Under the pieces are notes generated by a model. It did no database searches. It was not told where the DNA came from and was given only the letters and a program-made list of their open reading frames with translations. The position numbers were made by a program, and so were the translations under genes. From Burkholderiales bacterium C2 (GTDB lineage: Bacteria > Pseudomonadota > Gammaproteobacteria > Burkholderiales > Burkholderiaceae_C): a DNA stretch of 64,000 nt. Numbering within the stretch: the stretch's first letter is position 1; each line of letters opens with the position of its first letter. Shown here in pieces: positions 41,561 to 50,387 of the stretch. The DNA is taken from positions 1 to 64,000 of the forward strand of contig SCOI01000026.1 in NCBI GenBank assembly GCA_005503085.1. The letters run 5' to 3'.

Positions 41561-42478
41561 TTACTGCGGGCCGCGCAGCCGGTCGATCAGCCCGTTGAGT
41601 TCGTCCAGCGAGCCGAACTGGATCGACACCTCGCCCTGCTCGCCGCGCTTGGTGCGCTTCTTGACGCGCACCTCGACCTGGGCCGTCAACAAATCCGACA
41701 GCTCCTCCTCCAGGCGCAGCAGGTCGCGGCTCTTGTCGTTCTTGACGCGCAGCAAGGGCGACTGGCGACCCGCGCCCTGATGGCGCGCGACCAGCTTCTC
41801 GGCCTCGCGCACGCTGAGCTTCTTGGCGGCGATCTCGGTGGCCGTGGTGATCTGGTGGGCGCCATCCAGCGGCAGCAGCGCACGGGCATGGCCCATGTCC
41901 AGATCACCGGCCATCAGCATGTTCTGCACCGGCTCGGCCAGCTGCAGCAGGCGCAGCAGATTGCTGGCGGCGCTGCGCGAGCGGCCCACCGCTTGGGCGG
42001 CCTGCTCGTGGGTCAGGCCGAACTCCTCGGTCAGGCGCTTCAGGCCTTGCGCTTCTTCCAGCGGGTTCAGATCCTCGCGCTGGATGTTCTCGATCAGGGC
42101 CATCGCGGCCGCGGCCTCGTCGGGCACGGTCTTGACCAGCACCGGCACCTCGCGCAGCCCCGCCAGCTTGGCGGCGCGGAAGCGCCGTTCGCCGGCGATG
42201 ATCTCGTAGCGGGCCTCGCCGTCCTTGGAGGTCTCGGCGCTGATGGGGCGCACGAGGATGGGCTGCATGATGCCCTGGCCCTTGATGCTCTCGGCCAGCT
42301 CGTACAGCGAGCCCTCGTCCATGCGGGTGCGCGGCTGGTATTTGCCGGCCTGCATCAGCTCCAGGCGCAGGCTGCTGGGTTCGCCGTCGCGGGCGGCGGC
42401 GCCAGCGTTCTCGCTGACTTTGGGGCCCAGCAGGGCCTCCAGGCCCATGCCAAGGCCTTTGGGTTTTTTCGTGACCAT
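41561..42478 (-). CDS. parB: Chromosome-partitioning protein ParB (Spo0J/CTP switch)
   Basis: A 305-residue ParB. The N-terminal CTPase/clamp domain includes PGERR-type GERRFRAAKLAGL, with QPILVRPI. The central HTH is LTHEQAAQAVGRSRSAASNLLRLLQL, which binds parS. A basic linker and C-terminal dimer domain end in LNGLIDRLRG. It should load on the three parS sites found 4.6-5.7 kb away in rsmG/mnmG. Here it is separated from parA by argC and three other genes, so the usual parAB operon is broken up. Confidence 0.95.
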   Translation of the reverse strand: MVTKKPKGLGMGLEALLGPKVSENAGAAARDGEPSSLRLELMQAGKYQPRTRMDEGSLYELAESIKGQGIMQPILVRPISAETSKDGEARYEIIAGERRFRAAKLAGLREVPVLVKTVPDEAAAAMALIENIQREDLNPLEEAQGLKRLTEEFGLTHEQAAQAVGRSRSAASNLLRLLQLAEPVQNMLMAGDLDMGHARALLPLDGAHQITTATEIAAKKLSVREAEKLVARHQGAGRQSPLLRVKNDKSRDLLRLEEELSDLLTAQVEVRVKKRTKRGEQGEVSIQFGSLDELNGLIDRLRGPQ

Positions 42479-42494
42479 AGGGGCGGATTGTCGC

Positions 42495-43037
42495 TTATGA
42501 CCTCAGAGAGGCCAGCAAGGCCTGACCCTCGGGCCAGTCGCCCAGGCCGGACTCGCTGTTCAGGTGGCCCAGCGCACCGGCCAGCACCAGCTCGGCACCC
42601 CAGTCGGCCGCCATCCCGGCGGCGCGTGCTCGGTCGCAATAGGGGTCGTCGCTGCTGACCACGGCGATGGCCTTGAAGGGCAGGCGCGGACGGCGGATGG
42701 GCCGCCAGTTGTGCAGCTGCGGCGGCATGTGCTCGGCCTCGGTATCGGGTGGCGCCACCAGCAGAGCGCCGGTGACCCGAGCCGTGTGCTGCGAGTGTTC
42801 GGCCCAGGCCGCAACGAGCTGGCAGCCCAGCGAGTGCGCGACCAGCAGGGCGGGGCGCGGATCGGCCAGCAGCACCTCGTCCAGTCGGGCCATCCAGTCG
42901 CCACGTCGCGGCCATTGCCAGTCGGCCTGCTCGACGCGCTGGTAGCCGAACTGCCGCTCCCAGCGGCTTTGCCAATGATAGTGGTCGGAGTTCAGCCAAC
43001 CGGGCAACAACAACACGCGTTCGTCAGACATCGTCAT
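42495..43037 (-). CDS. RBBP9/YdeN-type serine hydrolase
   Basis: A 180-residue small alpha/beta hydrolase. It begins with [19 protein letters not shown]. The nucleophile lies in AHSLGCQL and the catalytic His in [15 protein letters not shown], the DUF1234/RBBP9 ending; Asp is in SSDDPYC. Family members are cytosolic esterases of unknown substrate. The gene lies 16 bases upstream of parB on the same strand. Two in-frame ATGs (43037 and 43031) are possible starts. Confidence 0.87.
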   Translation of the reverse strand: MTMSDERVLLLPGWLNSDHYHWQSRWERQFGYQRVEQADWQWPRRGDWMARLDEVLLADPRPALLVAHSLGCQLVAAWAEHSQHTARVTGALLVAPPDTEAEHMPPQLHNWRPIRRPRLPFKAIAVVSSDDPYCDRARAAGMAADWGAELVLAGALGHLNSESGLGDWPEGQALLASLRS

Positions 43038-43082
43038 GCTTTATGCTTCGCTTCCTTTGTTGCTCATTGTGCTGGAGATGTC

Positions 43083-44024
43083 ATGACGTACGCGGTGTTT
43101 GTCGATGGTCAAGAGGGCACGACCGGCCTGCGCATTCATGAGTATCTGGCCGCACGTCGAGACATCGAGGTGCTGCGCATCGATGCCGACAAGCGCAAGG
43201 ACCCGGCCGAGCGCGCCCGCCTGCTGAACGCGGCCGACGTCGCCTTCCTGTGCCTGCCCGATGCGGCCTCGCGCGAGGCGGCCGCGATGATCAGCAACCC
43301 CAACACCTGCCTGATCGACGCCAGCACCGCGCACCGCACCGTGCCCGGCTGGGCCTTCGGTCTGCCCGAGCTGGCCCGCGAGCAGCGCGCCAAGATCCGC
43401 GCCGCCAAGCGCATCGCCAATCCCGGCTGCCACGCCAGCGCCTTCATCCTGGCGTTGCGTCCGCTGGTCGATGCTGGCCTGCTGCCGGCCGACGCCCTGG
43501 TATCGGCGACCTCGATCACCGGCTACTCGGGTGGCGGCAAATCGATGATTGCGCAGTACGAGGCCGGCGGCGACGCCAAGCTGGATTCGCCGCGCCCCTA
43601 TGCGCTGGGCCTGGCCCACAAGCATCTGCCCGAGATGATGGCGCATACGGGGCTGAAGAACGCGCCGGTCTTCATGCCCATCGTCGGCAAGTTCTACAAG
43701 GGCCTGGCCGTGACCGTGCCCCTGCATCTGAGCCAGCTGCGCGCCGGCGCCAAGGCCGAGGACATCCAGCAGGCGCTGGCGGCCCATTACGAAGGCGAGC
43801 GCTTCATCCGCGTGATGCCGCTGCGCGATGCGGCGACCTTGGAAGCAGGCTTCTTCGATGTGCAGGCCTGCAATGACACGAACCGGGTCGATCTGTTCGT
43901 GTTCGGCTCCGACACGCAGGTGCTGGTGATGGCCCGCCTGGACAACCTGGGCAAGGGCGCCAGCGGCGCCGCCGTGCAGGCGATGAATGTGCATCTGGGC
44001 CTGGACGAGGGCCTGGGCCTCTGA
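43083..44024 (+). CDS. argC: N-acetyl-gamma-glutamyl-phosphate reductase, short (type 2) form
   Basis: A 313-residue ArgC of the short class found in many proteobacteria. [17 protein letters not shown] begins the NADP Rossmann fold, the active-site Cys lies in [11 protein letters not shown], and HLPEMM and [16 protein letters not shown] follow. It reduces N-acetylglutamyl phosphate in arginine synthesis. GGAG precedes the ATG at 43083. The next gene starts on its stop (TGATG). Confidence 0.94.
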   Translation: MTYAVFVDGQEGTTGLRIHEYLAARRDIEVLRIDADKRKDPAERARLLNAADVAFLCLPDAASREAAAMISNPNTCLIDASTAHRTVPGWAFGLPELAREQRAKIRAAKRIANPGCHASAFILALRPLVDAGLLPADALVSATSITGYSGGGKSMIAQYEAGGDAKLDSPRPYALGLAHKHLPEMMAHTGLKNAPVFMPIVGKFYKGLAVTVPLHLSQLRAGAKAEDIQQALAAHYEGERFIRVMPLRDAATLEAGFFDVQACNDTNRVDLFVFGSDTQVLVMARLDNLGKGASGAAVQAMNVHLGLDEGLGL

Positions 44025-44458
44025 TGAGCGCAGCACGGCAGTGGCGTCGCGATGACGCCGTGCCGCAATCGGCGCTGGAGGCGATCCGTGACGGCGTGAT
44101 CAGCCATGGTCGCCAGCAGGCCCAGGGCAGCGATGCGGTCGATATTGCCTGTGCGCTGTACGAAGGCGAGGAGCTGATCGCTGGCGCCTGGGGCCGTACC
44201 GAGTTCCAGCGCCTCTATGTCAGCTATCTGTGGGTCCGCGATGCTGATCGCGGCCAGGGCCTGGGTGGCGACTGCCTGCGCCAGCTGGAGGCTCAGGCCT
44301 TGCGTCGCGGCTGCTTCGATGCCTTGATCGAGACCCTGCTGGACGAGGTGGCCGAGATCTACGAACACCTCGGCTATGCCTGCATCGCCCATGTCCACGA
44401 CTTTGTGCCCGGCTTCACGCGCCATACCTTGCTGAAGGTCTGGAAGCCGCGCGACTGA
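44024..44458 (+). CDS. GNAT family N-acetyltransferase
   Basis: A 144-residue GNAT. Landmarks are LWVRDADRGQGLGGDCLRQLEAQALRRGC (the acetyl-CoA loop is RGQGLG) and the downstream YEHLGYACIAH. The start overlaps the argC stop (TGATG), so it is co-translated with argC, but it need not act on arginine precursors. Substrate unknown. Confidence 0.88.
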   Translation: MSAARQWRRDDAVPQSALEAIRDGVISHGRQQAQGSDAVDIACALYEGEELIAGAWGRTEFQRLYVSYLWVRDADRGQGLGGDCLRQLEAQALRRGCFDALIETLLDEVAEIYEHLGYACIAHVHDFVPGFTRHTLLKVWKPRD

Positions 44459-44471
44459 GCCGCGCTCGTAC

Positions 44472-45233
44472 TCAGTCCACGGCGGCCGGGTTATCGCTGC
44501 GGTAGTGGTAGCGGTAGGCGAAGCGAAATCCCAGGCGCGCGTACAGGCGCTTGGCGACCTCGTTGTCGCTGCCGACCTGCAGATAGGCCTGCGTTGCGCC
44601 CTGGGCCTTGGCGGCCTGCAGCAAGGCGCTGCACAGCTGCTGGGCATGCCCCTGGCCGCGCTGCTCGGGCGGCGTGAAGATGTCGTAGAGGCCGACGATA
44701 TCGCCCTCGCGGACGAATTGCCCGCAGGCCAGCAGCTGCCCCGCGCTGCCTTGCAGCACAAAGCCCTGATAGGGCACAGCAGCGGCCTGCATGCGCTCGG
44801 CATGGGCAGCGATCGCGCCGGCACTGGAGCCGCGCAGCTCGCCAACAATCTGCGCGTAACGCGGTGCATCGACGGCTTGCAGCCGCTGATGGACGGCCGG
44901 CAGCTCATCGAGCTGAGGGCGCACCATCACATCGGCCGGATCAAATTCGAACCAGCCCTTGGCTGCCAGCTGGACGTCCAGATCGGCCGGCTGGCTGAAG
45001 GGGGTGATGCGCACGATCAGCGGCAGCTGGGCCGCATCGAAGGCCTGCCGGCACCGGTCCAGCAAGTGTTCCAGCGCGGTGCTGCCGGCGCTCAAGGCAT
45101 TGACGCAGCGCGAGCGCTTGGCCTTGCCCGGTGACAAACGAATCAGCCACCCGTCGACCTGGGCTTGCTGGGGCGGGGCGCTGGCATTGAGGCCGGCCTC
45201 TTCGGCGCGACGCGCCAGTGCTTCGAGCCCCAT
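44472..45233 (-). CDS. GNAT family N-acetyltransferase, two-domain
   Basis: A 253-residue protein with a degenerate N-terminal acetyltransferase-like half (VDGWLIRLSPGKAKRSRCVNAL) and a C-terminal GNAT domain, whose acetyl-CoA loop is PPEQRGQGHAQQLCSALL, followed by GSDNEVAKRLYARLGF. The start ATG at 45233 overlaps the parA stop (TGATG), so it lies in the mnmG-rsmG-parA transcript. A GTG at 45236 is an alternative start. Confidence 0.87.
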   Translation of the reverse strand: MGLEALARRAEEAGLNASAPPQQAQVDGWLIRLSPGKAKRSRCVNALSAGSTALEHLLDRCRQAFDAAQLPLIVRITPFSQPADLDVQLAAKGWFEFDPADVMVRPQLDELPAVHQRLQAVDAPRYAQIVGELRGSSAGAIAAHAERMQAAAVPYQGFVLQGSAGQLLACGQFVREGDIVGLYDIFTPPEQRGQGHAQQLCSALLQAAKAQGATQAYLQVGSDNEVAKRLYARLGFRFAYRYHYRSDNPAAVD

Positions 45234-46003
45234 CACATCGCCCCCACGCGGCGCACCATCTCCCGGGCGAACTCGACAAAGGCTTGCGCGCCCTTGGAGG
45301 CCGGGTCGAACACCACGCCCGGCAGACCGTAGCTGGGCGCTTCGGCCAGGCGCACATTGCGGGGGATCACGCTGTCAAAGACCTTGTCGCCGAAGTGGCT
45401 CTTCAGCTGCTCGCTGACCTGCTGCTGCAAGGTGATGCGGGGGTCGAACATCACCCGCAGCAGGCCGATGATCTGCAGGTCCGGGTTCAGATTGGCATGG
45501 ACCTGCTTGATCGTGTTGACCAGGTCGGACAGGCCTTCCAGTGCGAAGTACTCGCACTGCATCGGCACGACCACGCCATGGGCCGAGCACAGGCCGTTCA
45601 GCGTCAGCATGGACAGCGAGGGCGGGCAGTCGATCAGTACGAAGTCGTAGTCGTCCTTGGCGGCGGCCAGCGCACCCTTGAGGCGGCGCTCGCGGCGTTC
45701 CAGCTCGACCAGTTCGACCTCGGCGCCGGCCAGCTCTCGATTGGCACCCAGCACGTCATAGCCGACCTTGTCGTTGCGCTGCTTGGCCTCGGCGATGCTG
45801 GCCGACTCCAGCAAGACGTCATAGACGCTCAGCTCCAGTGCGCGCTTGTCGATGCCCGAGCCCATCGTGGCATTGCCCTGTGGGTCCAGATCGACGACCA
45901 GCACCCGCTGACCGACCTGGGCCAGACCGGCCGCGAGGTTGACCGTCGTGGTGGTCTTGCCGACCCCCCCTTTTTGATTGGCAATGCAGAAGATTTTGGC
46001 CAT
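45233..46003 (-). CDS. parA: Chromosome-partitioning ATPase ParA (Soj)
   Basis: A 256-residue Walker-type ATPase. The deviant Walker A NQKGGVGKTTTTVNLAAGLA is at residues ~9-28, Walker A' VLVVDLDPQGN and Walker B DYDFVLIDCPPSL. It lacks the N-terminal HTH of plasmid ParAs, so it is the chromosomal type. With ParB and parS it segregates the origin region. It lies downstream of rsmG by 60 bases. Confidence 0.96.
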   Translation of the reverse strand: MAKIFCIANQKGGVGKTTTTVNLAAGLAQVGQRVLVVDLDPQGNATMGSGIDKRALELSVYDVLLESASIAEAKQRNDKVGYDVLGANRELAGAEVELVELERRERRLKGALAAAKDDYDFVLIDCPPSLSMLTLNGLCSAHGVVVPMQCEYFALEGLSDLVNTIKQVHANLNPDLQIIGLLRVMFDPRITLQQQVSEQLKSHFGDKVFDSVIPRNVRLAEAPSYGLPGVVFDPASKGAQAFVEFAREMVRRVGAM

Positions 46004-46063
46004 GGTCTAGTTTTTCTCAGCAGGCAGCGATGGTAGCCCGGATGGGCGGGGCAAAAGCCCAGA

Positions 46064-46711
46064 TCAGGCCCTGGGCTTGATCCAGATGAGACAACGCTGG
46101 GCATCGAGCCCGGGCACCTGCAGTTGTTCCACGTGAAACACATCCAGATCGGAGGGCAGGGCGGCCAGCTCCTCGGCGGGGTGTTGGCCCTTCATCGCCA
46201 ACCAGATGGCATCGGACTTGAGGTGCTGACGGGTCAGCGTCGTGAAGTCCAGCAGTGAGGCAAAGGCGCGCGAGGTGATCAGGTCGAAGGGCGCGGTGTC
46301 CAGCGCCTCGACACGCGAATGCTCGCCATGCAGATTCGGCAGGCCGATCTCAGCCGCGACCTGCTTGATGAAAGTAGCCTTCTTGGCGACGGCATCGACG
46401 CAGGTGACGTCGATGGAAGGGTCACAGATCGCCACGACCACACCAGGCAGGCCACCGCCGCTGCCCACATCCATCATGCGCATCGCTTGGCCTTTGGCAT
46501 GGCGTCGCAGCGCCGGGATCAGACTGAGGCTGTCCACCAGATGCTGGGTCAGCATGGCCTGGGGTTCGCGCACCGCAGTCAGGTTGTAGACCTTGTTCCA
46601 CTTCTGTATTAGCGCCAGATAGTCCAGCAGCTGATCGAGTTGCGTCTCGGTGAGCGCCAGGCCCAGTTCGGCGGCGGCACCGGCCAGCGCCGGCTTCATG
46701 TCATGCGGCAT
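46064..46711 (-). CDS. rsmG: 16S rRNA (guanine527-N7)-methyltransferase
   Basis: A 215-residue SAM-dependent methyltransferase, with motif [15 protein letters not shown] and the [13 protein letters not shown] and LVDSL motifs typical of RsmG/GidB. It methylates G527 of 16S rRNA. The start overlaps the end of mnmG by 11 bases; ATG 46711 was chosen, and 46699 is possible. A parS site lies inside its 3' end. Confidence 0.95.
   Translation of the reverse strand: MPHDMKPALAGAAAELGLALTETQLDQLLDYLALIQKWNKVYNLTAVREPQAMLTQHLVDSLSLIPALRRHAKGQAMRMMDVGSGGGLPGVVVAICDPSIDVTCVDAVAKKATFIKQVAAEIGLPNLHGEHSRVEALDTAPFDLITSRAFASLLDFTTLTRQHLKSDAIWLAMKGQHPAEELAALPSDLDVFHVEQLQVPGLDAQRCLIWIKPRA
46125..46140. promoter_or_regulatory. 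parS site 1 (one mismatch)
   Basis: TGTTCCACGTGAAACA lies inside the 3' part of rsmG. It differs by one base from the ParB-binding consensus TGTTTCACGTGAAACA. Confidence 0.88.
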
Positions 46712-48644
46712 CAACGAATCCCTTGAATCGACCCTTTTTCAGATGGACCAGCAGCAGCGAGATCGCCGCCGGAGTCACGCCGGAGATGCGCGAGGCCTGG
46801 CCCAGGGTCTCGGGCTGGTGCTTGCTGAGCTTCTGGCGCACCTCGAAGGAGAGGGCCTGGACCTGGCCGTAGTCCAGTTCCGCCGGCAGCCTCAGGTTCT
46901 CGAAGTGGGCCGCGCGGGCAACGTCCTCGACCTGCTTGTTGATGTAGCCGGCGTACTTGACGCTGGTCTCGATCTGCTCGATGACGGCATCGGCCATCGT
47001 TGCACCCAACTCTGTCGTCAGCGTTTCACGTGAAACACCGGCTTCGGGTCGCGCGATCGAAGCGACTTCGACCAGCGTGTCAAACACCACGCCAGGCCTA
47101 CGCAGCAGGTCGATGAAGTTGTACTCACGCTCGAGCGCCTTACCGACCAGGCGCTCGGCATCGGCTGCCGGCAGGATGCTGGGGTGGACCCAGGTCGACT
47201 TCAGTTTCTCTGTTTCACGTGAAACAGCATCGCGCTTGCGATTGAAGGCCTCCCAGCGAGCATCGTCGACCAGGCCCAATTCACGGCCGGCCTCGGTCAG
47301 TCGCATATCGGCGTTGTCCTCACGCAGCTGCAGCCGGAACTCGGCGCGGCTGGTGAACATGCGGTAGGGCTCGGTCACGCCCTTGGTGATCAGGTCGTCG
47401 ACCAGCACGCCCAGGTAGGCCTGCTCGCGGCCGGGCAACCAAGGGCCCTGGTCCTTGACCTGCAACGCGGCATTCAGCCCGGCAAACAAGCCCTGGGCCG
47501 CCGCCTCCTCATAGCCGGTCGTGCCATTGATCTGGCCGGCGAAGAACAGGCCCTGGATCGCGCGGGTCTCGAAGCTGCTCTTCAGCTCGCGCGGGTCGAA
47601 GTAGTCGTATTCGATCGCATAGCCGGGGCGCAGGATGTGGGCGTTCTCCAGGCCGGGGATCGATTGCACCGCGGCCAGCTGGATGTCGAAGGGCAGGGAG
47701 GTCGAGATGCCGTTCGGGTAGAACTCGTGCGTGGTCAGGCCTTCGGGCTCCAGGAAAATCTGGTGGCTGTCCTTGTCGGCGAAGCGATTGACCTTGTCCT
47801 CGATCGAGGGGCAGTAGCGCGGGCCGACGCCCTCGATCACGCCGGTGAACATCGGGCTGCGCTCGAAGCCGGAGCGGATGATCTCGTGGGTGCGGGCCGA
47901 GGTGTGGGTGATCCAGCAGGGCACCTGCTGCGGATGCTGATCGGCCGAGCCCATGAAGCTGAACACCGGCACCGGATCCAGGTCTCCCGGCTGTTCCTCG
48001 CATTTCGAGAAGTCGATGCTGCGGCCGTCGATGCGCGGCGGCGTGCCGGTCTTCAAGCGGCCCTGTGGCAGCTTCAGCTCCTTGAGCCGGCCCGACAGCG
48101 AGACCGCCGGCGGATCACCGGCCCGGCCGGCGCTGTAGTTCTGCAGACCCACATGGATGCGGCCATCCAGAAAGGTGCCGGCCGTCAGCACGACGGCGCG
48201 AGCGCGGAACTGCAGGCCGATCTGGGTCACGGCGCCGACCACACGGTCGCCCTCAACCATCAGGTCATCGACCGCCTGCTGGAACAGCCACAGATTCGGC
48301 TGGTTCTCCAGCCGGCGGCGGATTGCCGCCTTGTAGAGCACGCGGTCGGCCTGGGCGCGGGTGGCGCGCACGGCCGGGCCCTTGGAGCCGTTGAGGATGC
48401 GGAACTGGATGCCGCCCTCGTCGGTGGCGGCGGCCATCGCGCCGCCCAGCGCGTCGACCTCCTTGACCAGATGGCCCTTGCCGATGCCGCCGATCGAGGG
48501 GTTGCAGCTCATCTGGCCCAGGGTCTCGATATTGTGGGTCAGCAGCAGGGTCTTGACGCCCATGCGGGCGGCGGCCAGCGCGGCCTCGGTGCCGGCATGG
48601 CCGCCGCCGACCACGATGACGTCGAATTCCTTGGGGTAGAGCAT
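46701..48644 (-). CDS. mnmG: tRNA U34 carboxymethylaminomethyl-modification enzyme MnmG (GidA)
   Basis: A 647-residue FAD protein. FAD-binding motif [21 protein letters not shown] begins at residue ~10; [26 protein letters not shown], shown by its key part [12 protein letters not shown], is the MnmG signature. The C-terminal helical domain starts at about 550. With MnmE it modifies the wobble uridine of several tRNAs. Two parS sites lie inside its coding sequence, and a perfect DnaA box lies 67 bases upstream. mnmE is not next to it. Confidence 0.96.
   Translation of the reverse strand: MLYPKEFDVIVVGGGHAGTEAALAAARMGVKTLLLTHNIETLGQMSCNPSIGGIGKGHLVKEVDALGGAMAAATDEGGIQFRILNGSKGPAVRATRAQADRVLYKAAIRRRLENQPNLWLFQQAVDDLMVEGDRVVGAVTQIGLQFRARAVVLTAGTFLDGRIHVGLQNYSAGRAGDPPAVSLSGRLKELKLPQGRLKTGTPPRIDGRSIDFSKCEEQPGDLDPVPVFSFMGSADQHPQQVPCWITHTSARTHEIIRSGFERSPMFTGVIEGVGPRYCPSIEDKVNRFADKDSHQIFLEPEGLTTHEFYPNGISTSLPFDIQLAAVQSIPGLENAHILRPGYAIEYDYFDPRELKSSFETRAIQGLFFAGQINGTTGYEEAAAQGLFAGLNAALQVKDQGPWLPGREQAYLGVLVDDLITKGVTEPYRMFTSRAEFRLQLREDNADMRLTEAGRELGLVDDARWEAFNRKRDAVSRETEKLKSTWVHPSILPAADAERLVGKALEREYNFIDLLRRPGVVFDTLVEVASIARPEAGVSRETLTTELGATMADAVIEQIETSVKYAGYINKQVEDVARAAHFENLRLPAELDYGQVQALSFEVRQKLSKHQPETLGQASRISGVTPAAISLLLVHLKKGRFKGFVDAA
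47022..47037. promoter_or_regulatory. parS site 2 (one mismatch)
   Basis: CGTTTCACGTGAAACA inside mnmG matches the 16-base parS consensus except for the first base. Confidence 0.9.
47211..47226. promoter_or_regulatory. parS site 3 (perfect)
   Basis: TGTTTCACGTGAAACA inside mnmG is a perfect parS palindrome, 189 bases from site 2. Three sites within 1.1 kb strongly suggest that this is the ParB loading zone of the chromosome. Confidence 0.95.
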
Positions 48645-48710
48645 GGGGAAGTGCCTCGATCAGGCGCCGAAAATGCCGGCGCGGGCAAACCCTGAATTTT
48701 ACCGGGGGGC

Positions 48711-48719
48711 TGTGGATAA
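48711..48719 (-). promoter_or_regulatory. DnaA box upstream of mnmG
   Basis: TGTGGATAA is a perfect DnaA box on the minus strand, located between mnmG and the YkgJ-like gene, 67 bases upstream of the mnmG start. It stands alone and no trio element is beside it. It could control mnmG or be part of a wider origin region. Confidence 0.6.
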
Positions 48720-48758
48720 GTCACGGCTGGGGGCTGCAAGGGCCGCGACAATATCGCG

Positions 48759-49013
48759 ATGAAGTGCCGAGACCATTGCGCCGCCTGCTGTATCGCGCCG
48801 TCGATCAGCTCGCCCATACCCGGGATGCCGCAGGGCAAGCCGGCCGGTGTGCGCTGCATCCAGCTCGACGAGCAGGACGCTTGCAAGATCTTTGGCCGGC
48901 CCGAGCGTCCGGCCGTCTGCGGCTCGCTGCAGCCCAGCGAGATGATGTGTGGCGAAACGCGCGAACAGGCCATGCGCTGGCTGGGCTGGATGGAGCGCGA
49001 GACAGCGCCTTGA
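48759..49013 (+). CDS. YkgJ-like small cysteine-cluster protein
   Basis: An 84-residue protein with clustered cysteines: [10 protein letters not shown] near the N-terminus, then VRCIQL, DACKIF, PAVCGS and MMCGE. The order C-x3-C-x2-CC then spaced single Cys is that of YkgJ-like proteins, thought to bind a zinc or Fe-S cluster. No partner is evident. It diverges from mnmG. Confidence 0.82.
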   Translation: MKCRDHCAACCIAPSISSPIPGMPQGKPAGVRCIQLDEQDACKIFGRPERPAVCGSLQPSEMMCGETREQAMRWLGWMERETAP

Positions 49014-49061
49014 CAGGCGGCAGGCCTAGACTGGCTCCACAACAACGATGGAGACAAGCCC

Positions 49062-50045
49062 ATGCCCGTAGATCGCCGCCTTATTCTTCAATCCGGCCTG
49101 GCCGGTGCCGCCGGCCTGGTGGGCCTGCCGGCAGCCGCACAGGCCGGCCCCTGGCCGAGCCGCTCGGTGCGCCTGGTCGTGCCTTTTGCGCCGGGGGGCA
49201 GCAGCGAGATCGTCGCCCGCGCCACCGCCTTCGAGCTCAGCAAGACCCTGGGCCAGACCGTTTATGTCGAGAACAAGCCTGGCGGCGGCGGCAATATCGC
49301 GATGGGCGAGGTGGCCCGCGCCGATGACCAGCACACGCTGATCCTGGGTCATATCGGTACCTTGGCGGTAAACCCCTTCATCTACGACAAGCTGCCCTTC
49401 GACACCAACAAGGATTTCAAGCCGGTGACCCTGCTGGCCAAGGTGCCCAGCCTCTATGTGGTCCATCCGGATGTGCCGGCCAAGGATCTCAAGGAATTCG
49501 TCGCGCTGGCCCGCAGCAAGCCCGGCAAGCTCAACTACGGCTCGGCCGGCAATGGCAGCGCCGGCCACCTGGCCTTCGAATACCTGAAGATGACCGGCAA
49601 TCTCTTCATCCTGCACGTGCCTTACCGCGGCACCGGCCCGCAGCTGACCGATCTGCTGGCCGGCCGGCTGGATGCGGCGGCCGTCGGTGCGCCGGCCATC
49701 CTGCAATTCATCAAGACCGGCAAGCTGCGCTGCATCGCCACCGGTTCCAAGGAGCGCCTGCCCCAGCTGCCCGATGTGCCGACCGTGGCGGAACAGGGCT
49801 TCCCGGGCTTCGAGATGACGCAGTGGTACGGGCTGAACGCACCGGCTGCTATGGCGCAGGCCCATATCGACAAGCTGGCGGTCGAGGCCGTCAAGGCGAT
49901 CCGCTCGGTCAGCGCCAGGGAGCGCCTGGCCACCGATGCCGCCGAGCCGGTGGGCAACACCCCTGCTCAGTTCGGCAGTTTTATCGCCCAGGAGCAGCAG
50001 CGCTGGAAGGCCGTGATCGCCCGCGCCAAGATCAAGCCCGATTGA
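49062..50045 (+). CDS. Bug family tripartite tricarboxylate transporter (TTT) substrate-binding protein
   Basis: A 327-residue periplasmic receptor. The signal peptide (SGLAGAAGLVGLPAAAQA) is followed by VRLVVPFAPGGSSEIVAR, the Bug family motif, and VENKPGGGGNIAMGEVARA. Bug proteins bind carboxylates or aromatic acids; the set is expanded in Burkholderiales. No TctAB membrane genes are adjacent, as is common. Its 3' end overlaps the convergent DUF2061 gene by 14 bases. Confidence 0.9.
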   Translation: MPVDRRLILQSGLAGAAGLVGLPAAAQAGPWPSRSVRLVVPFAPGGSSEIVARATAFELSKTLGQTVYVENKPGGGGNIAMGEVARADDQHTLILGHIGTLAVNPFIYDKLPFDTNKDFKPVTLLAKVPSLYVVHPDVPAKDLKEFVALARSKPGKLNYGSAGNGSAGHLAFEYLKMTGNLFILHVPYRGTGPQLTDLLAGRLDAAAVGAPAILQFIKTGKLRCIATGSKERLPQLPDVPTVAEQGFPGFEMTQWYGLNAPAAMAQAHIDKLAVEAVKAIRSVSARERLATDAAEPVGNTPAQFGSFIAQEQQRWKAVIARAKIKPD

Positions 50046-50244
50046 GGCCGGAGAACCGAGTCAGACGCGGCAGGTGCTGGGCGATGCGGTCCCAGTGCTT
50101 GTCGTGGAAGTAGTGCATCACGGTGTTGACCATCGGTTCGACAAAGGTCACGGCACCGGCGATCGCGACATCGCCGGTCAGCGCATAGGTGACGCCGAAG
50201 GCGGTGCCCAGGTGCAGGATGCCGAAGCTGGCGGTTTTGGCCAT
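50032..50244 (-). CDS. DUF2061 small membrane protein
   Basis: A 70-residue protein with two hydrophobic segments (SFGILHLGTAFGVTYAL and VAIAGAVTFVEPMVNTVMHY) joined by a short loop, then HDKHWDRIAQHLPRL. This is typical of the DUF2061 family found in many proteobacteria. Function unknown. Confidence 0.85.
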   Translation of the reverse strand: MAKTASFGILHLGTAFGVTYALTGDVAIAGAVTFVEPMVNTVMHYFHDKHWDRIAQHLPRLTRFSGLNRA

Positions 50245-50387
50245 GGTGTTACTCCTATCGATATCGAAAATCAGATAGGAGAATGCTAATGATTCCCATC
50301 TGGGCCGGCCAGTTGAATCTGGCCATCGTGGCGATAGCCCCCCCCCCTCGGGGGACCTCGCGCGAAGCGACAGGTCTAGGGGCGCGA

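Noticed and set aside
41386-41598. A 70-codon frame in the gap between parB and prkA
   Set aside because: No ribosome site, it runs through the parB terminator and parB 3' end, and its composition is not gene-like.
50281-50298. A Fur-box-like stretch (AATGCTAATGATT) between the DUF2061 gene and the exporter
   Set aside because: Only part of the 19-base consensus matches, and the neighbouring genes have no clear link to iron.
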